NCBI GenBank assembly: GCA_026706845.1
Contig: JAPOXY010000173.1
Location: 1-62,300, forward strand
Source: Gemmatimonadota bacterium
GTDB lineage: Bacteria; Latescibacterota; UBA2968
Direction: 5' to 3'
Length of the DNA: 62,300 bases
Within the stretch, counting starts at the first letter, position 1. Each line of letters opens with the position of its first letter. Of the stretch, positions 15,649 to 24,966 are shown piece by piece. The notes under the pieces were generated by a model, which was not told the DNA's origin, ran no database searches, and saw only the letters and a program-made list of their open reading frames with translations. The translations under genes and the position numbers were made by a program.

Positions 15649-18600
15649 TTAATTTTTTTTCTCCAAACGCGAAGCATCGCCACCATCTGCCCTCGCCAAC
15701 TTCACCTCCACGCTCTTACCATCCTGACACATAAACGCCACAACCGTCTGATCCGACTGAACCCTTGCGTCCGCCAGATCATATCTGCCATCCAGACGCC
15801 ATGTTCCCCGCACAGTCACCTCTACCTTCCGAGGCTCACTCGCTTGATTGACAATTAGCGACCCATCCTGCCGGTGCGGCGTCTGGATCTCCCAACGCCA
15901 CCCAAAATCCGGATCAGCCATCGAAAGCAATAACCCATCATCCACTTCTCGAACCATCACCAAACTCGGCAAAGACACACCCTCAACCGGACCATCTATT
16001 GGCCTTGCATCCGTATCGAATAGCGCGTAACCCGTCATCTTCATCCCCCGGTGATGCACAATATGTGCCTGATGATCTCTCTGCCACACATCGTATTCCG
16101 GTGAACTCGCAAACGCACGCACCCTATCCGGCGACCTCTGCACCAGCACGGCATAGTGATATGACGCACCCTGAGGCGCGCTCCCGTGATCCAAATACGC
16201 CAATTCAAAAGCCCCTGTACCGCCGCTATCCCTGCCATAATTTTTAGAAACTTGCACCTGACGCTGCACGCGCAACTCGCCTCCATCTGGAACCACATAC
16301 CCATTGCCCAGAGAATCCATCAGCCATGCCTTCTGCCCCGTCGTCCCCGAAAACGCATAAGGAATTGCACGCACACGCTCCCCATTCACCCCCGTAGAAC
16401 GGTCCTCAGAAATAGCCGCCTGAAACAGTGGCGTCACAGTCGCATGCCCACCATCATCATTCTCAATACCCGACCCCAGGCAAACAAGCACATCGTCAAA
16501 ACAGAACACCGTCTTAACCGCCCGAAAACTCGTATTGAACCTCGTATCGTGCAGCTTCAGCGCAAACACCCCGTCTTGCCTATCTATATTCACTCCACCC
16601 ACAAAAGTCTCATTTGAAAAATTGCGATCACGCCCCTCGTGTTTGAGCTGCTCATGACTCAAGCGAATCATCGTCGTACCGGGCCACATACTCCAATCCC
16701 ACCCATCCCGCACAATCCCACTCGCCTCGCGACCAACCGGATCGCCACTGCCGTAAATCAGCATCGTCCCATAGCTCAAATAGCGACCGAGCGGATTATT
16801 CCTTCCCGACGACTCATAATCCCACACGTACTTGCTCCACCCCTTCATACTCACCATCCAGTCCCCACGCCGATGAATGGACAATGCGCCATAAGGCAAC
16901 GTCCAGTGCCCGGACGGCGGAGCGGCAGGTACGTACCCCGCCTCTGCAAAATTCGCCATCATCTGCATCGCACCCGGCGTGTGCAAATACATCAGCCGCA
17001 CCGATACCCGCTGGAACAAATCTTCTATCAGCAACTGCGAATCCGGTTTCCAAAGCTGCATAAACGCGCCCGATAATTCCGCATCCACCGGAGAATAGCT
17101 CAAAGCCACATACATATACGCCGGCAACAGTTTGGTAGCCACCGCTGTATTCCGCGGAAAACGACCATTAACAGCCATTGAAATATCGTACGTATTCGCC
17201 ATAATCCTGGACGTCAACAGCGCCTGCTTCAAATTATCGCGCTTCTCCTCCGCAACTGCAAAAGGCGTATCATACAACAAATACACCAGAATTGAAGCCA
17301 CGTGAAAAGCATTTGGCGCATACCCACTCGCGTAAATACCCCGATGGTGAAAACCCACAAAATCCGGCTTAATCGTATCCAGCCACCCCGGCGCAATAGC
17401 AAGCGCATTATTGAGCCATAAAACATAGCGACGCATATTCGCCACCTTCTCGGGCGAATCGTCCATCATCAAAATACACAACAACCGATACATCGCCACC
17501 GAGCGTATAAAATCCGCATTCGCGCCCAGCACCTCAGGATCCTCATACAACTCGCCAAACATACTGAACCATTTCAGCGTCGCCAACTCCCGCGCCAGTA
17601 TCCCCTTGCTCTGCAAAACATCCCGCATCAAATACACCGCGTGGGCATAGCCAGCAACCCGCAAAAACTCGTGATGCATCGCCCCAACACCACTGCCATC
17701 TGCCCAACCCTGATCGTGCAAATAATCGAAAACATCTATCACCCGGTCTCTCGCCTCCTCATTGCCATTCAACCGATAATCCAGCACCAGACGCAACAAA
17801 ACCCCTTGGAAAACACTCTGAAAAAGGGGTTCATAGGGCGACAACTCGGCAAACAGAGGTTTTCCCAAAATGCGGTTATCCTCGCGTCGAATCTCGTAAT
17901 CCGCCAGACTGCGATACCCACGCCTTATATAGGCTTTGAGTTCGTTGAGCCGAATCCTCACAGGCTCCCGCTGGTCATCCTTCACCCCATCGCCCAGAAC
18001 CCATACCTCATATCGCCGGGCAATCGCCTCAAAAGCCTCCCGTTCTTCATCGGTAATCTGCAAAGGAAGCGGACCCGGCAACCTGTTCAGACTCCATCGA
18101 TATTCGCGGCTCCTATCAGCCCTCCTCGCATTGACAAATGGAACCTGTGCATCGGGAGATCGCCTGGAGTGAATCCTCTCCACCAACTCCATCAAATCCA
18201 GATAAACAACCCCACTATTCGATGCCCTAATTTCAAACGCCGTCACCCGTCCATTTCGCGCCCCTTCATAAGATCTGTTTCGCGCATCCTCCCGCAAATG
18301 GATCCACATCGCTCGCCAGCCCGTAAAATTCAAGCCAAACTCAAACTGGTAACGCGGATTATTTGCCCCCAACTCGGACTCTGTCCCAAACCCAAACGTC
18401 AGCACCTCATCGAGCGCCACCTCGTTATACACCCACGCCCGAAACCCGGTCAGCGCCTTATTGCGTCCCGGCGCGGGATCCGTGAACAAAAGCCGCCCGT
18501 TATTCTGCCATGACCACTTCAAGGAGTGCTGTCCCCCTTTATAACGCCTCGCTGAAAGCGACACCTCGCTACCCGCATCTGCCCGATAGGACCCGGACCC

Positions 18601-18684
18601 ATCCTCAAAATCATAGCGCCAGGGCATATCCTGTGCCATCGCCGCACTGGCCATATTAAGAAAAAAAATAAAAATCCACTTCAT
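15649..18684 (-). CDS. Secreted PL8 lyase, chondroitinase-ABC-like
   Basis: About 1011 residues with a signal peptide (MKWIFIFFLNMASAAMA). ATG 18684 is favoured by GAGGGG upstream. A beta-sandwich N-domain (about 20-190) of the chondroitin ABC lyase type is followed by an alpha-toroid catalytic domain (about 200-560) and a C-terminal beta-sandwich region. The catalytic block FHHRGIYASGY at about 445-455 matches the HEGNYPGY-type His/Tyr pair of PL8, with one extra residue between them; a NGRFPR segment near 505 may supply the active-site Arg. Such enzymes cleave chondroitin/dermatan or hyaluronan by beta-elimination. It is followed by MFS, isomerase and sulfatase genes, which suits a sulfated uronic-acid glycan. 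Exact substrate is unknown. Confidence 0.8.
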   Translation of the reverse strand: MKWIFIFFLNMASAAMAQDMPWRYDFEDGSGSYRADAGSEVSLSARRYKGGQHSLKWSWQNNGRLLFTDPAPGRNKALTGFRAWVYNEVALDEVLTFGFGTESELGANNPRYQFEFGLNFTGWRAMWIHLREDARNRSYEGARNGRVTAFEIRASNSGVVYLDLMELVERIHSRRSPDAQVPFVNARRADRSREYRWSLNRLPGPLPLQITDEEREAFEAIARRYEVWVLGDGVKDDQREPVRIRLNELKAYIRRGYRSLADYEIRREDNRILGKPLFAELSPYEPLFQSVFQGVLLRLVLDYRLNGNEEARDRVIDVFDYLHDQGWADGSGVGAMHHEFLRVAGYAHAVYLMRDVLQSKGILARELATLKWFSMFGELYEDPEVLGANADFIRSVAMYRLLCILMMDDSPEKVANMRRYVLWLNNALAIAPGWLDTIKPDFVGFHHRGIYASGYAPNAFHVASILVYLLYDTPFAVAEEKRDNLKQALLTSRIMANTYDISMAVNGRFPRNTAVATKLLPAYMYVALSYSPVDAELSGAFMQLWKPDSQLLIEDLFQRVSVRLMYLHTPGAMQMMANFAEAGYVPAAPPSGHWTLPYGALSIHRRGDWMVSMKGWSKYVWDYESSGRNNPLGRYLSYGTMLIYGSGDPVGREASGIVRDGWDWSMWPGTTMIRLSHEQLKHEGRDRNFSNETFVGGVNIDRQDGVFALKLHDTRFNTSFRAVKTVFCFDDVLVCLGSGIENDDGGHATVTPLFQAAISEDRSTGVNGERVRAIPYAFSGTTGQKAWLMDSLGNGYVVPDGGELRVQRQVQVSKNYGRDSGGTGAFELAYLDHGSAPQGASYHYAVLVQRSPDRVRAFASSPEYDVWQRDHQAHIVHHRGMKMTGYALFDTDARPIDGPVEGVSLPSLVMVREVDDGLLLSMADPDFGWRWEIQTPHRQDGSLIVNQASEPRKVEVTVRGTWRLDGRYDLADARVQSDQTVVAFMCQDGKSVEVKLARADGGDASRLEKKN

Positions 18685-18702
18685 AAACACACCCCTCTAA
18701 AA

Positions 18703-19959
18703 CTATACCGGCGCATCCTCTGGCCTGGGAATATCCACAAACCAGGCAAAAATAGCCACCAGCAACACCGCTGGAGCCAGCGCGTAAAACGCCGGTGCAT
18801 AAGACCCCGCAGAACTAAAAACAGACTCAATAAACCACGGACCCGTTGCAGAAGCCAAAACCGCAAACACCTGTGCCGCGCCCTGAATCTTACCCAGATG
18901 AAGACGGCCAAAAATATCTGCCCACGCCGTAAAAAAAATCACCGAAACCACGCCACCTGAAAAACCGAGCAATCCCGCATGTGTCAGCGCTTGCCCCGAT
19001 GTTTTAAGCTCCGGAAACGCGAGCAAATAAACGCCAACCGCCAGCATCGCAATCGTCATCAGCCTGCCCAAAGACCATCGGCGCGCCGCCCACCCCGCTG
19101 TAAAATTCCCCAACAAACCCGTCGCCATAAACATCGCCATCGCATATTGAAACACCGTCTCATCAAACCCCAACTCCCCCAATATAGACTGATTGAACAG
19201 CATCACCCCCGCAATAACCAGATTGTAGAGCGCACTCCCAATAGCAAACACATAAAAAGCCGGTGTCATCAACGCCTGTACGAGCGTAAAACCAACCACC
19301 GGCTCATCCGACTCATCATCTTTCACAACCTCGGTATCCAGCCCAACCGCCTCCGGATCTCGACGAACAAATAGCAGACACAAACCAGATAGAACCATCA
19401 AAATCCACCCCAGCCCCGACCACATAACCCGCCAACCCTGCTTGAGCACAACATCGCCAGCAACGACAATAGCGACCGCAAAGCCCAGACTCATAAGCAC
19501 GGCAAAAATACCCATCGCAACACTCAACCGCCGCACAAACCACTTGCCAACCATCGTCAAACTCACCACAGATAGCGCGCTTTGCCCCACACCCCGCATC
19601 AAAACCAGCAACAAAAGCAAAAAACCAGCACCTGTCATCTGGCTAAAACCCAAAACCACCGCACTCAGAACAAATAGCACCCCCGTCACAACAACTCGAA
19701 CCCCAAAGCGATCAATCGCCAAACCGCAGACCAAATTGAACAACGCCCCCAAAATCGTCGCCCAAAAATTTTTCTCGGCAAAATCGAGCCGGGAAATCCC
19801 CAGATCCGCGATCAAAGGCTCCGTAATCAAACCAATACCAACACTCCTGCCCGGCAGCGTCGCCACCATCGCAACCGCCGCAAAAATCAGAACCACCCAA
19901 CCGTAATAAAACGGCACGCGCGCGGGCAGTGCATTGCCAAAAACAGTTCTAGAACTCAT
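18703..19959 (-). CDS. MFS transporter
   Basis: A 418-residue major facilitator with about twelve hydrophobic helices, starting MSSRTVFGNALPARVPFYYGWVV. The start overlaps the preceding isomerase gene by 4 nt (ATGA), so the two are coupled. The YGWVVL beginning and the GVGQSALSVVSLTMVGKWF segment are typical of the monocarboxylate/oxalate-formate-like MFS branch. By context it may import the unsaturated disaccharide or a uronate made by the neighbouring lyase, but the branch also carries organic acids. The lyase gene begins 18 nt downstream. Confidence 0.82.
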   Translation of the reverse strand: MSSRTVFGNALPARVPFYYGWVVLIFAAVAMVATLPGRSVGIGLITEPLIADLGISRLDFAEKNFWATILGALFNLVCGLAIDRFGVRVVVTGVLFVLSAVVLGFSQMTGAGFLLLLLVLMRGVGQSALSVVSLTMVGKWFVRRLSVAMGIFAVLMSLGFAVAIVVAGDVVLKQGWRVMWSGLGWILMVLSGLCLLFVRRDPEAVGLDTEVVKDDESDEPVVGFTLVQALMTPAFYVFAIGSALYNLVIAGVMLFNQSILGELGFDETVFQYAMAMFMATGLLGNFTAGWAARRWSLGRLMTIAMLAVGVYLLAFPELKTSGQALTHAGLLGFSGGVVSVIFFTAWADIFGRLHLGKIQGAAQVFAVLASATGPWFIESVFSSAGSYAPAFYALAPAVLLVAIFAWFVDIPRPEDAPV

Positions 19960-20777
19960 TCCACACACGCCTTGAGCTTTGCCAGACCCTCTTCTGCAAC
20001 CGCAACAGACCCCTTTGCCCAATAGCTCGGATTAAACAACTCCAGAGACAACATCCCCTCATACCCCGCATTCTCAAACCCCGCCACAATCTCTGACCAG
20101 GGCGCCAAACCATCCCCCGGATAAACCCGATCCGCATCTGTTATGGTATCCCTGCCGGGCGACGCTGGATAATCATTCACATGCACCAGCCCCAACTTGC
20201 CCGGACCCAGATGTTCCAGCCCGTGAAAATGTCCACTCCCCTTGTACATATGATAAACATCCGCCAGCAGCACCGTATTGGGCCGCCCGCATTCAGCCGC
20301 CACCAGCAAAGCCTCGCCCAACGTACCCAGAGTCTGCGCAATACCCCAAAACTCCAGCAGAGGTTTCGCCTGAAACCCGGCAACCTCATCCATCAACTCA
20401 CCATAGCGACGCGCCACAGAAAACAAATCCACATCCCGGTCTCGAATCCCAAAAGGCGGTGCCGCGACATACGTGCAATTGAGCGCATCGGCCATCTCAA
20501 AACAGCGATGCGCTTCTTCAAGCCCCTTTGCCCGCTCTTCATCCTCTGGCACTGACCACTCAAAAAACGCGATCAAATTGACAATCTGAATCCCCCTATC
20601 CGCTGCCTTATCGCGTATCTCAAACAGCGAACCACCCCCTGCAACCCACTCATCAATTTCTGCCACCCACGGCTCAATCCCCTCATAACCCGCATCCGCC
20701 GCAATATCGATGGCATCGACCACCGAAACACCCTCATTGCGAATCGTGCTGGTATTCAAACAATACGAAAAACCCAT
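19956..20777 (-). CDS. Sugar phosphate isomerase/epimerase-like TIM barrel
   Basis: A 273-residue protein of the xylose-isomerase-like/AP-endonuclease-2 TIM-barrel family. The start MGFSYCLNTSTIR is chosen because GAGGAG lies upstream. DAGYEGIEPWVAEID, VLLADVYHMYKGSG, LGLVHVNDYPASPGR, YPGDG and GMLSLELFNPSYW are the usual strand-end motifs that carry the metal-binding Glu, Asp, His and Glu. Family members isomerise or epimerise keto-sugars or inositols. It sits between a sulfatase and the MFS transporter with tight spacing, which supports a role in the same sugar pathway. Confidence 0.83.
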   Translation of the reverse strand: MGFSYCLNTSTIRNEGVSVVDAIDIAADAGYEGIEPWVAEIDEWVAGGGSLFEIRDKAADRGIQIVNLIAFFEWSVPEDEERAKGLEEAHRCFEMADALNCTYVAAPPFGIRDRDVDLFSVARRYGELMDEVAGFQAKPLLEFWGIAQTLGTLGEALLVAAECGRPNTVLLADVYHMYKGSGHFHGLEHLGPGKLGLVHVNDYPASPGRDTITDADRVYPGDGLAPWSEIVAGFENAGYEGMLSLELFNPSYWAKGSVAVAEEGLAKLKACVE

Positions 20778-20788
20778 AGCTATTCTCC

Positions 20789-22177
20789 TCAAATATTCGG
20801 CAAAGGTGCCGTATCGCCCGTCTCGTGCTGCCACAAGCGAATCGCCGCCGCCATATTGCGAACGCGATCCCTGTGCTCGGGCGCATCGAACAAATTATTC
20901 TCCTCAAAAGGATCCGTATTCAAATCGAACAACTCGCACTGATCGCCCGCACACAAGTTCAACTTCCACCGGTCGCCCGTCACAACACAGCGCCACGGCA
21001 GCGTCGCCACCAAATTGATATCGGGATTCCCCAAATTGCGGTCACCAATCCCATTCCACTCCATAAACGCCATGTGCTCCCTCAAATCGCGCTCACCCGT
21101 CAACGCACCTGCCACACTCTCACCCTGACACTGATCTGGAATCGGCAGACCCGCCAGATCCAAAAGCGTCGGAACCAGATCCGCGTGACCAAACACCCCA
21201 TCCACCCGCGTCTGTTCCGCACTCAACCACGGCACATGCATCAAAAACGGAACCCGCGCCGACTCTTCGTAAAACGCCCGCTTCTCCCACATGCGGTGAT
21301 CGCCCGCCATCTCGCCGTGATCGCTCGTAAACACAAAAATCGTATTCTCCATCTGACCCGTCTCATCCAGCGCCTGCACCATCTTCCCAATGGCGTCATC
21401 CACAATTTTCACATTGCCCAAATACTGCGCCCGCAACTTCCGCCAATTCTCATCCCGCGTCATATCTTCTGCCACAACCCGCGCATCCGTGGTATTGCGA
21501 TAAAAATCCGAACGCACGCGATTAAACAGCGAGTGCCCTTCCGGATGCTTCAAAAACGTCGGTCCCACCGGAATCTCCTCGGGATCATACAACCCGTCAT
21601 AAGGTCCCCGATAAGGCGGATGCGGCTCAAACGTACTGGCAACGAGCAACCATGGACGCCCCGTATTCTCGCGAATAAACCGCTCGGACTCCGCGCCCAC
21701 ATAAGCCCCAATCTGCGCTGATGCCGGCATGATCGCGCGTTGTTGGGGCGTAAACCTGTTGGGCACATCCGGAACAAAGCCCTGATCCAACAGCCACTGG
21801 TGGTAACCACACCCATCCGCAATACTGCACCACTCGTCAAACCCGTGCTGACAGTTGCCATCATCTCCCAAATGCCACTTGCCCACATACCCCTTGCGGT
21901 ACGTATCGGGCATCATCTCCGCGATGGACAACGTTTCCTCCCTCAGCGGGATCCCATTGACCACACACCCATGCGAATGCGGATAAAGCCCGGTAATCAG
22001 CGACCCGCGCGCCGGCGTACAAACCGCCTGCGTCACATAGGCATTCTCAAAAACAAAACTCCGCGCAGCCAGCGCGTCATGATGCGGCGACTGAATCCAC
22101 TCATTGCCATAACACGCCATCGTATCCGTGCGCTGTTGATCCGTAATAATAACTACAATATTTGGTTGACGAGACAC
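20789..22177 (-). CDS. Sulfatase (type I, CTPAR)
   Basis: A 462-residue formylglycine-type sulfatase. It begins at GTG 22177 (SRQPNIVVIITDQQRTD), with GGAGG 7 nt upstream. The DQQ metal motif, CTPAR at about residue 53-57 (Cys to be oxidised to formylglycine) followed by SLITGLYP, KWHLGDDG, and FVFTSDHGEMAGDHRMWEK are all present. No signal peptide is visible. Downstream of another sulfatase by 11 nt and 11 nt upstream of the isomerase gene, it belongs to a long minus-strand operon. Sulfatases of this kind remove sulfate esters from carbohydrates; which one cannot be told here. Confidence 0.9.
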   Translation of the reverse strand: MSRQPNIVVIITDQQRTDTMACYGNEWIQSPHHDALAARSFVFENAYVTQAVCTPARGSLITGLYPHSHGCVVNGIPLREETLSIAEMMPDTYRKGYVGKWHLGDDGNCQHGFDEWCSIADGCGYHQWLLDQGFVPDVPNRFTPQQRAIMPASAQIGAYVGAESERFIRENTGRPWLLVASTFEPHPPYRGPYDGLYDPEEIPVGPTFLKHPEGHSLFNRVRSDFYRNTTDARVVAEDMTRDENWRKLRAQYLGNVKIVDDAIGKMVQALDETGQMENTIFVFTSDHGEMAGDHRMWEKRAFYEESARVPFLMHVPWLSAEQTRVDGVFGHADLVPTLLDLAGLPIPDQCQGESVAGALTGERDLREHMAFMEWNGIGDRNLGNPDINLVATLPWRCVVTGDRWKLNLCAGDQCELFDLNTDPFEENNLFDAPEHRDRVRNMAAAIRLWQHETGDTAPLPNI

Positions 22178-22188
22178 TGTGATTCCTC

Positions 22189-23517
22189 CTAAATCTCAAA
22201 ATGCCTACCCTCTTTAGCTGCTTGCCATTGCTCTTCTGTATCGATCTCAGCACCGGGATCGCCCTGTTGTTTCATCCAGCAATCAAGCTCAGCAGACAGG
22301 CGTTTCTTCGCCTCTGCGTGCGCGGGATCATCGGCCAGATTATTCAACTCACAGGGATCCTCATCCATGCGATACAACTGCTCGGGAGGGCGGCGCATAT
22401 ATCGATCCACCAAAAACCGCGTATGTTCATTAAACGTCGTATCAAAAACCCACGTCGGCCAGTACTGATGCCATCGAAACTGCCCCATCAGATGCTTCTC
22501 GATATAGATCGCCTCGGGCGTCAGATTGCGAATATAGTGATACGTACCATCCGTCACCGCTCGGATCGGATAGGGCGGACCCTCGGGAATATTATTATGC
22601 ATAAAATACGCGAACTCCCGATGCGCATCTGCCTCGCCCAACAGCACAGACATAAAACTCGACCCATCAAAATCAATCGCACCTGAATCACCGCCCGCAG
22701 CCTCAATCAGCGTTGGCGCAACATCCTCATACTGAATAACCGCATCGGTATATCCCGGCTTCACCACGCCGGGCCAGCGCACAATAAAACCCGTATGAAC
22801 ACCCGTATTCCAATTCGTCCACTTGCACCCGGGAAACTGCGACCCCTGTTCAGACGTAAAAATCACCAGCGTATTATCCGCCTGCCCGGTCTCGTCCAGC
22901 ACCGCCAGAATCTCACCCACCTCCTGATCCAGCACCTCAATCTCCGCCAAATACCTGGCATAATCACTCCGCGTCTCCTCTGTATCCGCCAGATACGGAG
23001 GCAACTTCAACGCATCCAGATCAAAATGCTCGGGATTGCCCAGCGTCCACGGCGCATGCGGCTCAAAAAGCCCCGCCACAAGACAAAAAGGCGTATCCCG
23101 ACACGCTTCCACAAACGCGCGAATACCCGCAACGCCAAACTCGGGATCGGGATGTGTGCATCCCCCCTCAATACCCGGCACATACTCAAATGGAAAACTC
23201 TTATTGGGACCCACATGCTTCTTGCCACACAGCCCCACGCGATACCCCAGATCCCCCAGAAAATGCGGAAGACTCCTCGTCCCCGGACGCGCAGCAGAAT
23301 GGTTCCAGCACGAACCATTGCGCGCCGGGTACAACCCCGTATAAAGCGCTGTACGGCACGGATTGCACATCGCCATAGGCAAATACGCCCGATTAAAAAC
23401 CAGACCATCCCGCGCCAAACCGTCAATATTCGGCGTATCCACATTCTGCCCCCCGTACAGCGACAAATCGAGATACGTCGCATCATCTGCAATCACGATC
23501 AAAATATTCGGTTCCAT
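22189..23517 (-). CDS. Sulfatase (type I, CNPCR)
   Basis: A 442-residue sulfatase. VIADDATYLDLSLYGGQNVDTPNIDGLA is followed by the active-site motif CNPCR and TALYTGLYP, so the modified residue is Cys with an additional Cys inside the motif, which is rare. LVIFTSEQGSQFPGCKWTNW replaces the usual TSDHG with TSEQG. An AAGGAGGGG ribosome-binding site precedes ATG 23517. The gene start overlaps the end of the upstream sulfatase-like gene by 19 nt, so the two are translationally linked. It resembles the heparan N-sulfatase (sulfamidase) branch in the TSEQG and short length, but this is tentative. Confidence 0.88.
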   Translation of the reverse strand: MEPNILIVIADDATYLDLSLYGGQNVDTPNIDGLARDGLVFNRAYLPMAMCNPCRTALYTGLYPARNGSCWNHSAARPGTRSLPHFLGDLGYRVGLCGKKHVGPNKSFPFEYVPGIEGGCTHPDPEFGVAGIRAFVEACRDTPFCLVAGLFEPHAPWTLGNPEHFDLDALKLPPYLADTEETRSDYARYLAEIEVLDQEVGEILAVLDETGQADNTLVIFTSEQGSQFPGCKWTNWNTGVHTGFIVRWPGVVKPGYTDAVIQYEDVAPTLIEAAGGDSGAIDFDGSSFMSVLLGEADAHREFAYFMHNNIPEGPPYPIRAVTDGTYHYIRNLTPEAIYIEKHLMGQFRWHQYWPTWVFDTTFNEHTRFLVDRYMRRPPEQLYRMDEDPCELNNLADDPAHAEAKKRLSAELDCWMKQQGDPGAEIDTEEQWQAAKEGRHFEI

Positions 23518-24956
23518 AACCCCTCCTTCTGAAGCCCCAATCGCACCAACAACTCTGGCGGCGCATCAATAGCGCGCAACTTTTCAACCATCAAACTCTG
23601 CATACGGGCCAGAGCATCTGATTCACTATCGGCGAGATCATTCTCCTGATCGGGATCCGAAGGCATGTGATACAACCGCGTCTTGTGCTTCTCGGGATGT
23701 CGCGCAGGCGTCTGCTTGCTCCGAAGCACATCGGCACCCCAATCAAACTGATTGCGATTCGCAATAATACTCGAATAAGCATACACCGGCGGATTGGACT
23801 CATCCACCCCCTGCAACAGCACATACTCTCCATCGGTAATATTGCACGTCCCCGAAAACTGACCGTACAAAATCGCATCGCGCCCGGGCGCATCCCCATC
23901 CCGCAGAAACGGAATCAAACTCTGCCCGTGCAAATTCACCCCATCGGGCACCGCCAACCCCATCGCCTCTACCACAGTCGGAAAATAATCAACCGGCTGC
24001 ACAAACTGCACGGGACGCGCCCCATGACCAAACTCGGGATGCCAGACAATCATCGGAATCCGCGTAATCTCATTCCAGAGCACCCAGTTCTTTCCCGTGC
24101 GCCCGTGATCGCCATTATGCGTCCCGTGATCCGACGCGAGAATAATCATTGTATCATCCATCAACCCCATATTCTCAACCTGATCGAGAAAATGCCCCAC
24201 CCAGCGATCCACCATCGTCACCTCACCCGCATAAATCGCCTGCACCCGCTTCAACTCTGCCTCCGTCAAATTGCCATCCACCCAATCGTAAGGCGCGACC
24301 GGATACTCCATCACATCGTCTTCCGAATCATCGTACAACTTCACATAGTGGCGTGGCGGATCCCAGGGCTCGTGCGGATCAAAAGAATCAATCATCAAAA
24401 AGAACGCCTGATCGGCATTGTGCTGAAGCCACCGTGCCGCCCTCGAAAACAGCTGCGGCGAAAACCAATCGCGTTCCTCTTTCCGAATATATTGCGCATT
24501 GCGGAAATGCGGTTGCTCGGGCCTGTTATGCGGCGGATAATCCAGCGTCCGATTCTCAAAAACAATATCCGAATCCGTCATATACCGGTCCCGCTCCTGC
24601 CCGCGCACAAAATCAAATCCCGAAAACGGACGCCAGTACCCACTGCCCGGATTGCTCGTCCAGTGGTGATACACATCCGTAAAAAAGTAGGACACCTTAC
24701 CCGCCTCATGCACGACACCACCCAGCGTCACATCATCAGGCTCTATACCGCCCCATCCCCGCCATGGAAACTCGTATCGCCCCGTCGCAATATCCCGGCG
24801 ACACGGCAGCGTGGGATACGAAGCCAAATACGCATTCTCAAAAACCGCTCCCCGCTCGGCAAAACGATCTATATTCGGCGTGTGAATCCGAGAATTGTCA
24901 TAACACCCCACGTGATCTCGACGCCAGGTATCCAGCACAATCAGAATAACATTCAT
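23499..24956 (-). CDS. Sulfatase-like hydrolase with Thr in place of the catalytic Cys/Ser
   Basis: A 485-residue member of the alkaline-phosphatase/sulfatase superfamily. LIVLDTWRRDHVGCY and HTPNIDRFAERG are typical, and IILASDHGTHNGDHGR gives the second metal site. The active-site block reads SYPTLPCRRDIATG: aligned with CxPxR-xxxxTG, the nucleophile position is Thr. Formylglycine-forming enzymes act on Cys or Ser, so this protein is probably not a conventional sulfatase. In the superfamily Thr serves as nucleophile in phosphodiesterases of the NPP type, so phosphoester or other ester hydrolysis is possible. GAGGAG precedes the ATG. It is 10 nt downstream of the TIM-barrel gene. Confidence 0.82.
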   Translation of the reverse strand: MNVILIVLDTWRRDHVGCYDNSRIHTPNIDRFAERGAVFENAYLASYPTLPCRRDIATGRYEFPWRGWGGIEPDDVTLGGVVHEAGKVSYFFTDVYHHWTSNPGSGYWRPFSGFDFVRGQERDRYMTDSDIVFENRTLDYPPHNRPEQPHFRNAQYIRKEERDWFSPQLFSRAARWLQHNADQAFFLMIDSFDPHEPWDPPRHYVKLYDDSEDDVMEYPVAPYDWVDGNLTEAELKRVQAIYAGEVTMVDRWVGHFLDQVENMGLMDDTMIILASDHGTHNGDHGRTGKNWVLWNEITRIPMIVWHPEFGHGARPVQFVQPVDYFPTVVEAMGLAVPDGVNLHGQSLIPFLRDGDAPGRDAILYGQFSGTCNITDGEYVLLQGVDESNPPVYAYSSIIANRNQFDWGADVLRSKQTPARHPEKHKTRLYHMPSDPDQENDLADSESDALARMQSLMVEKLRAIDAPPELLVRLGLQKEGLWNRIF

Positions 24957-24966
24957 AGAAAACTCC

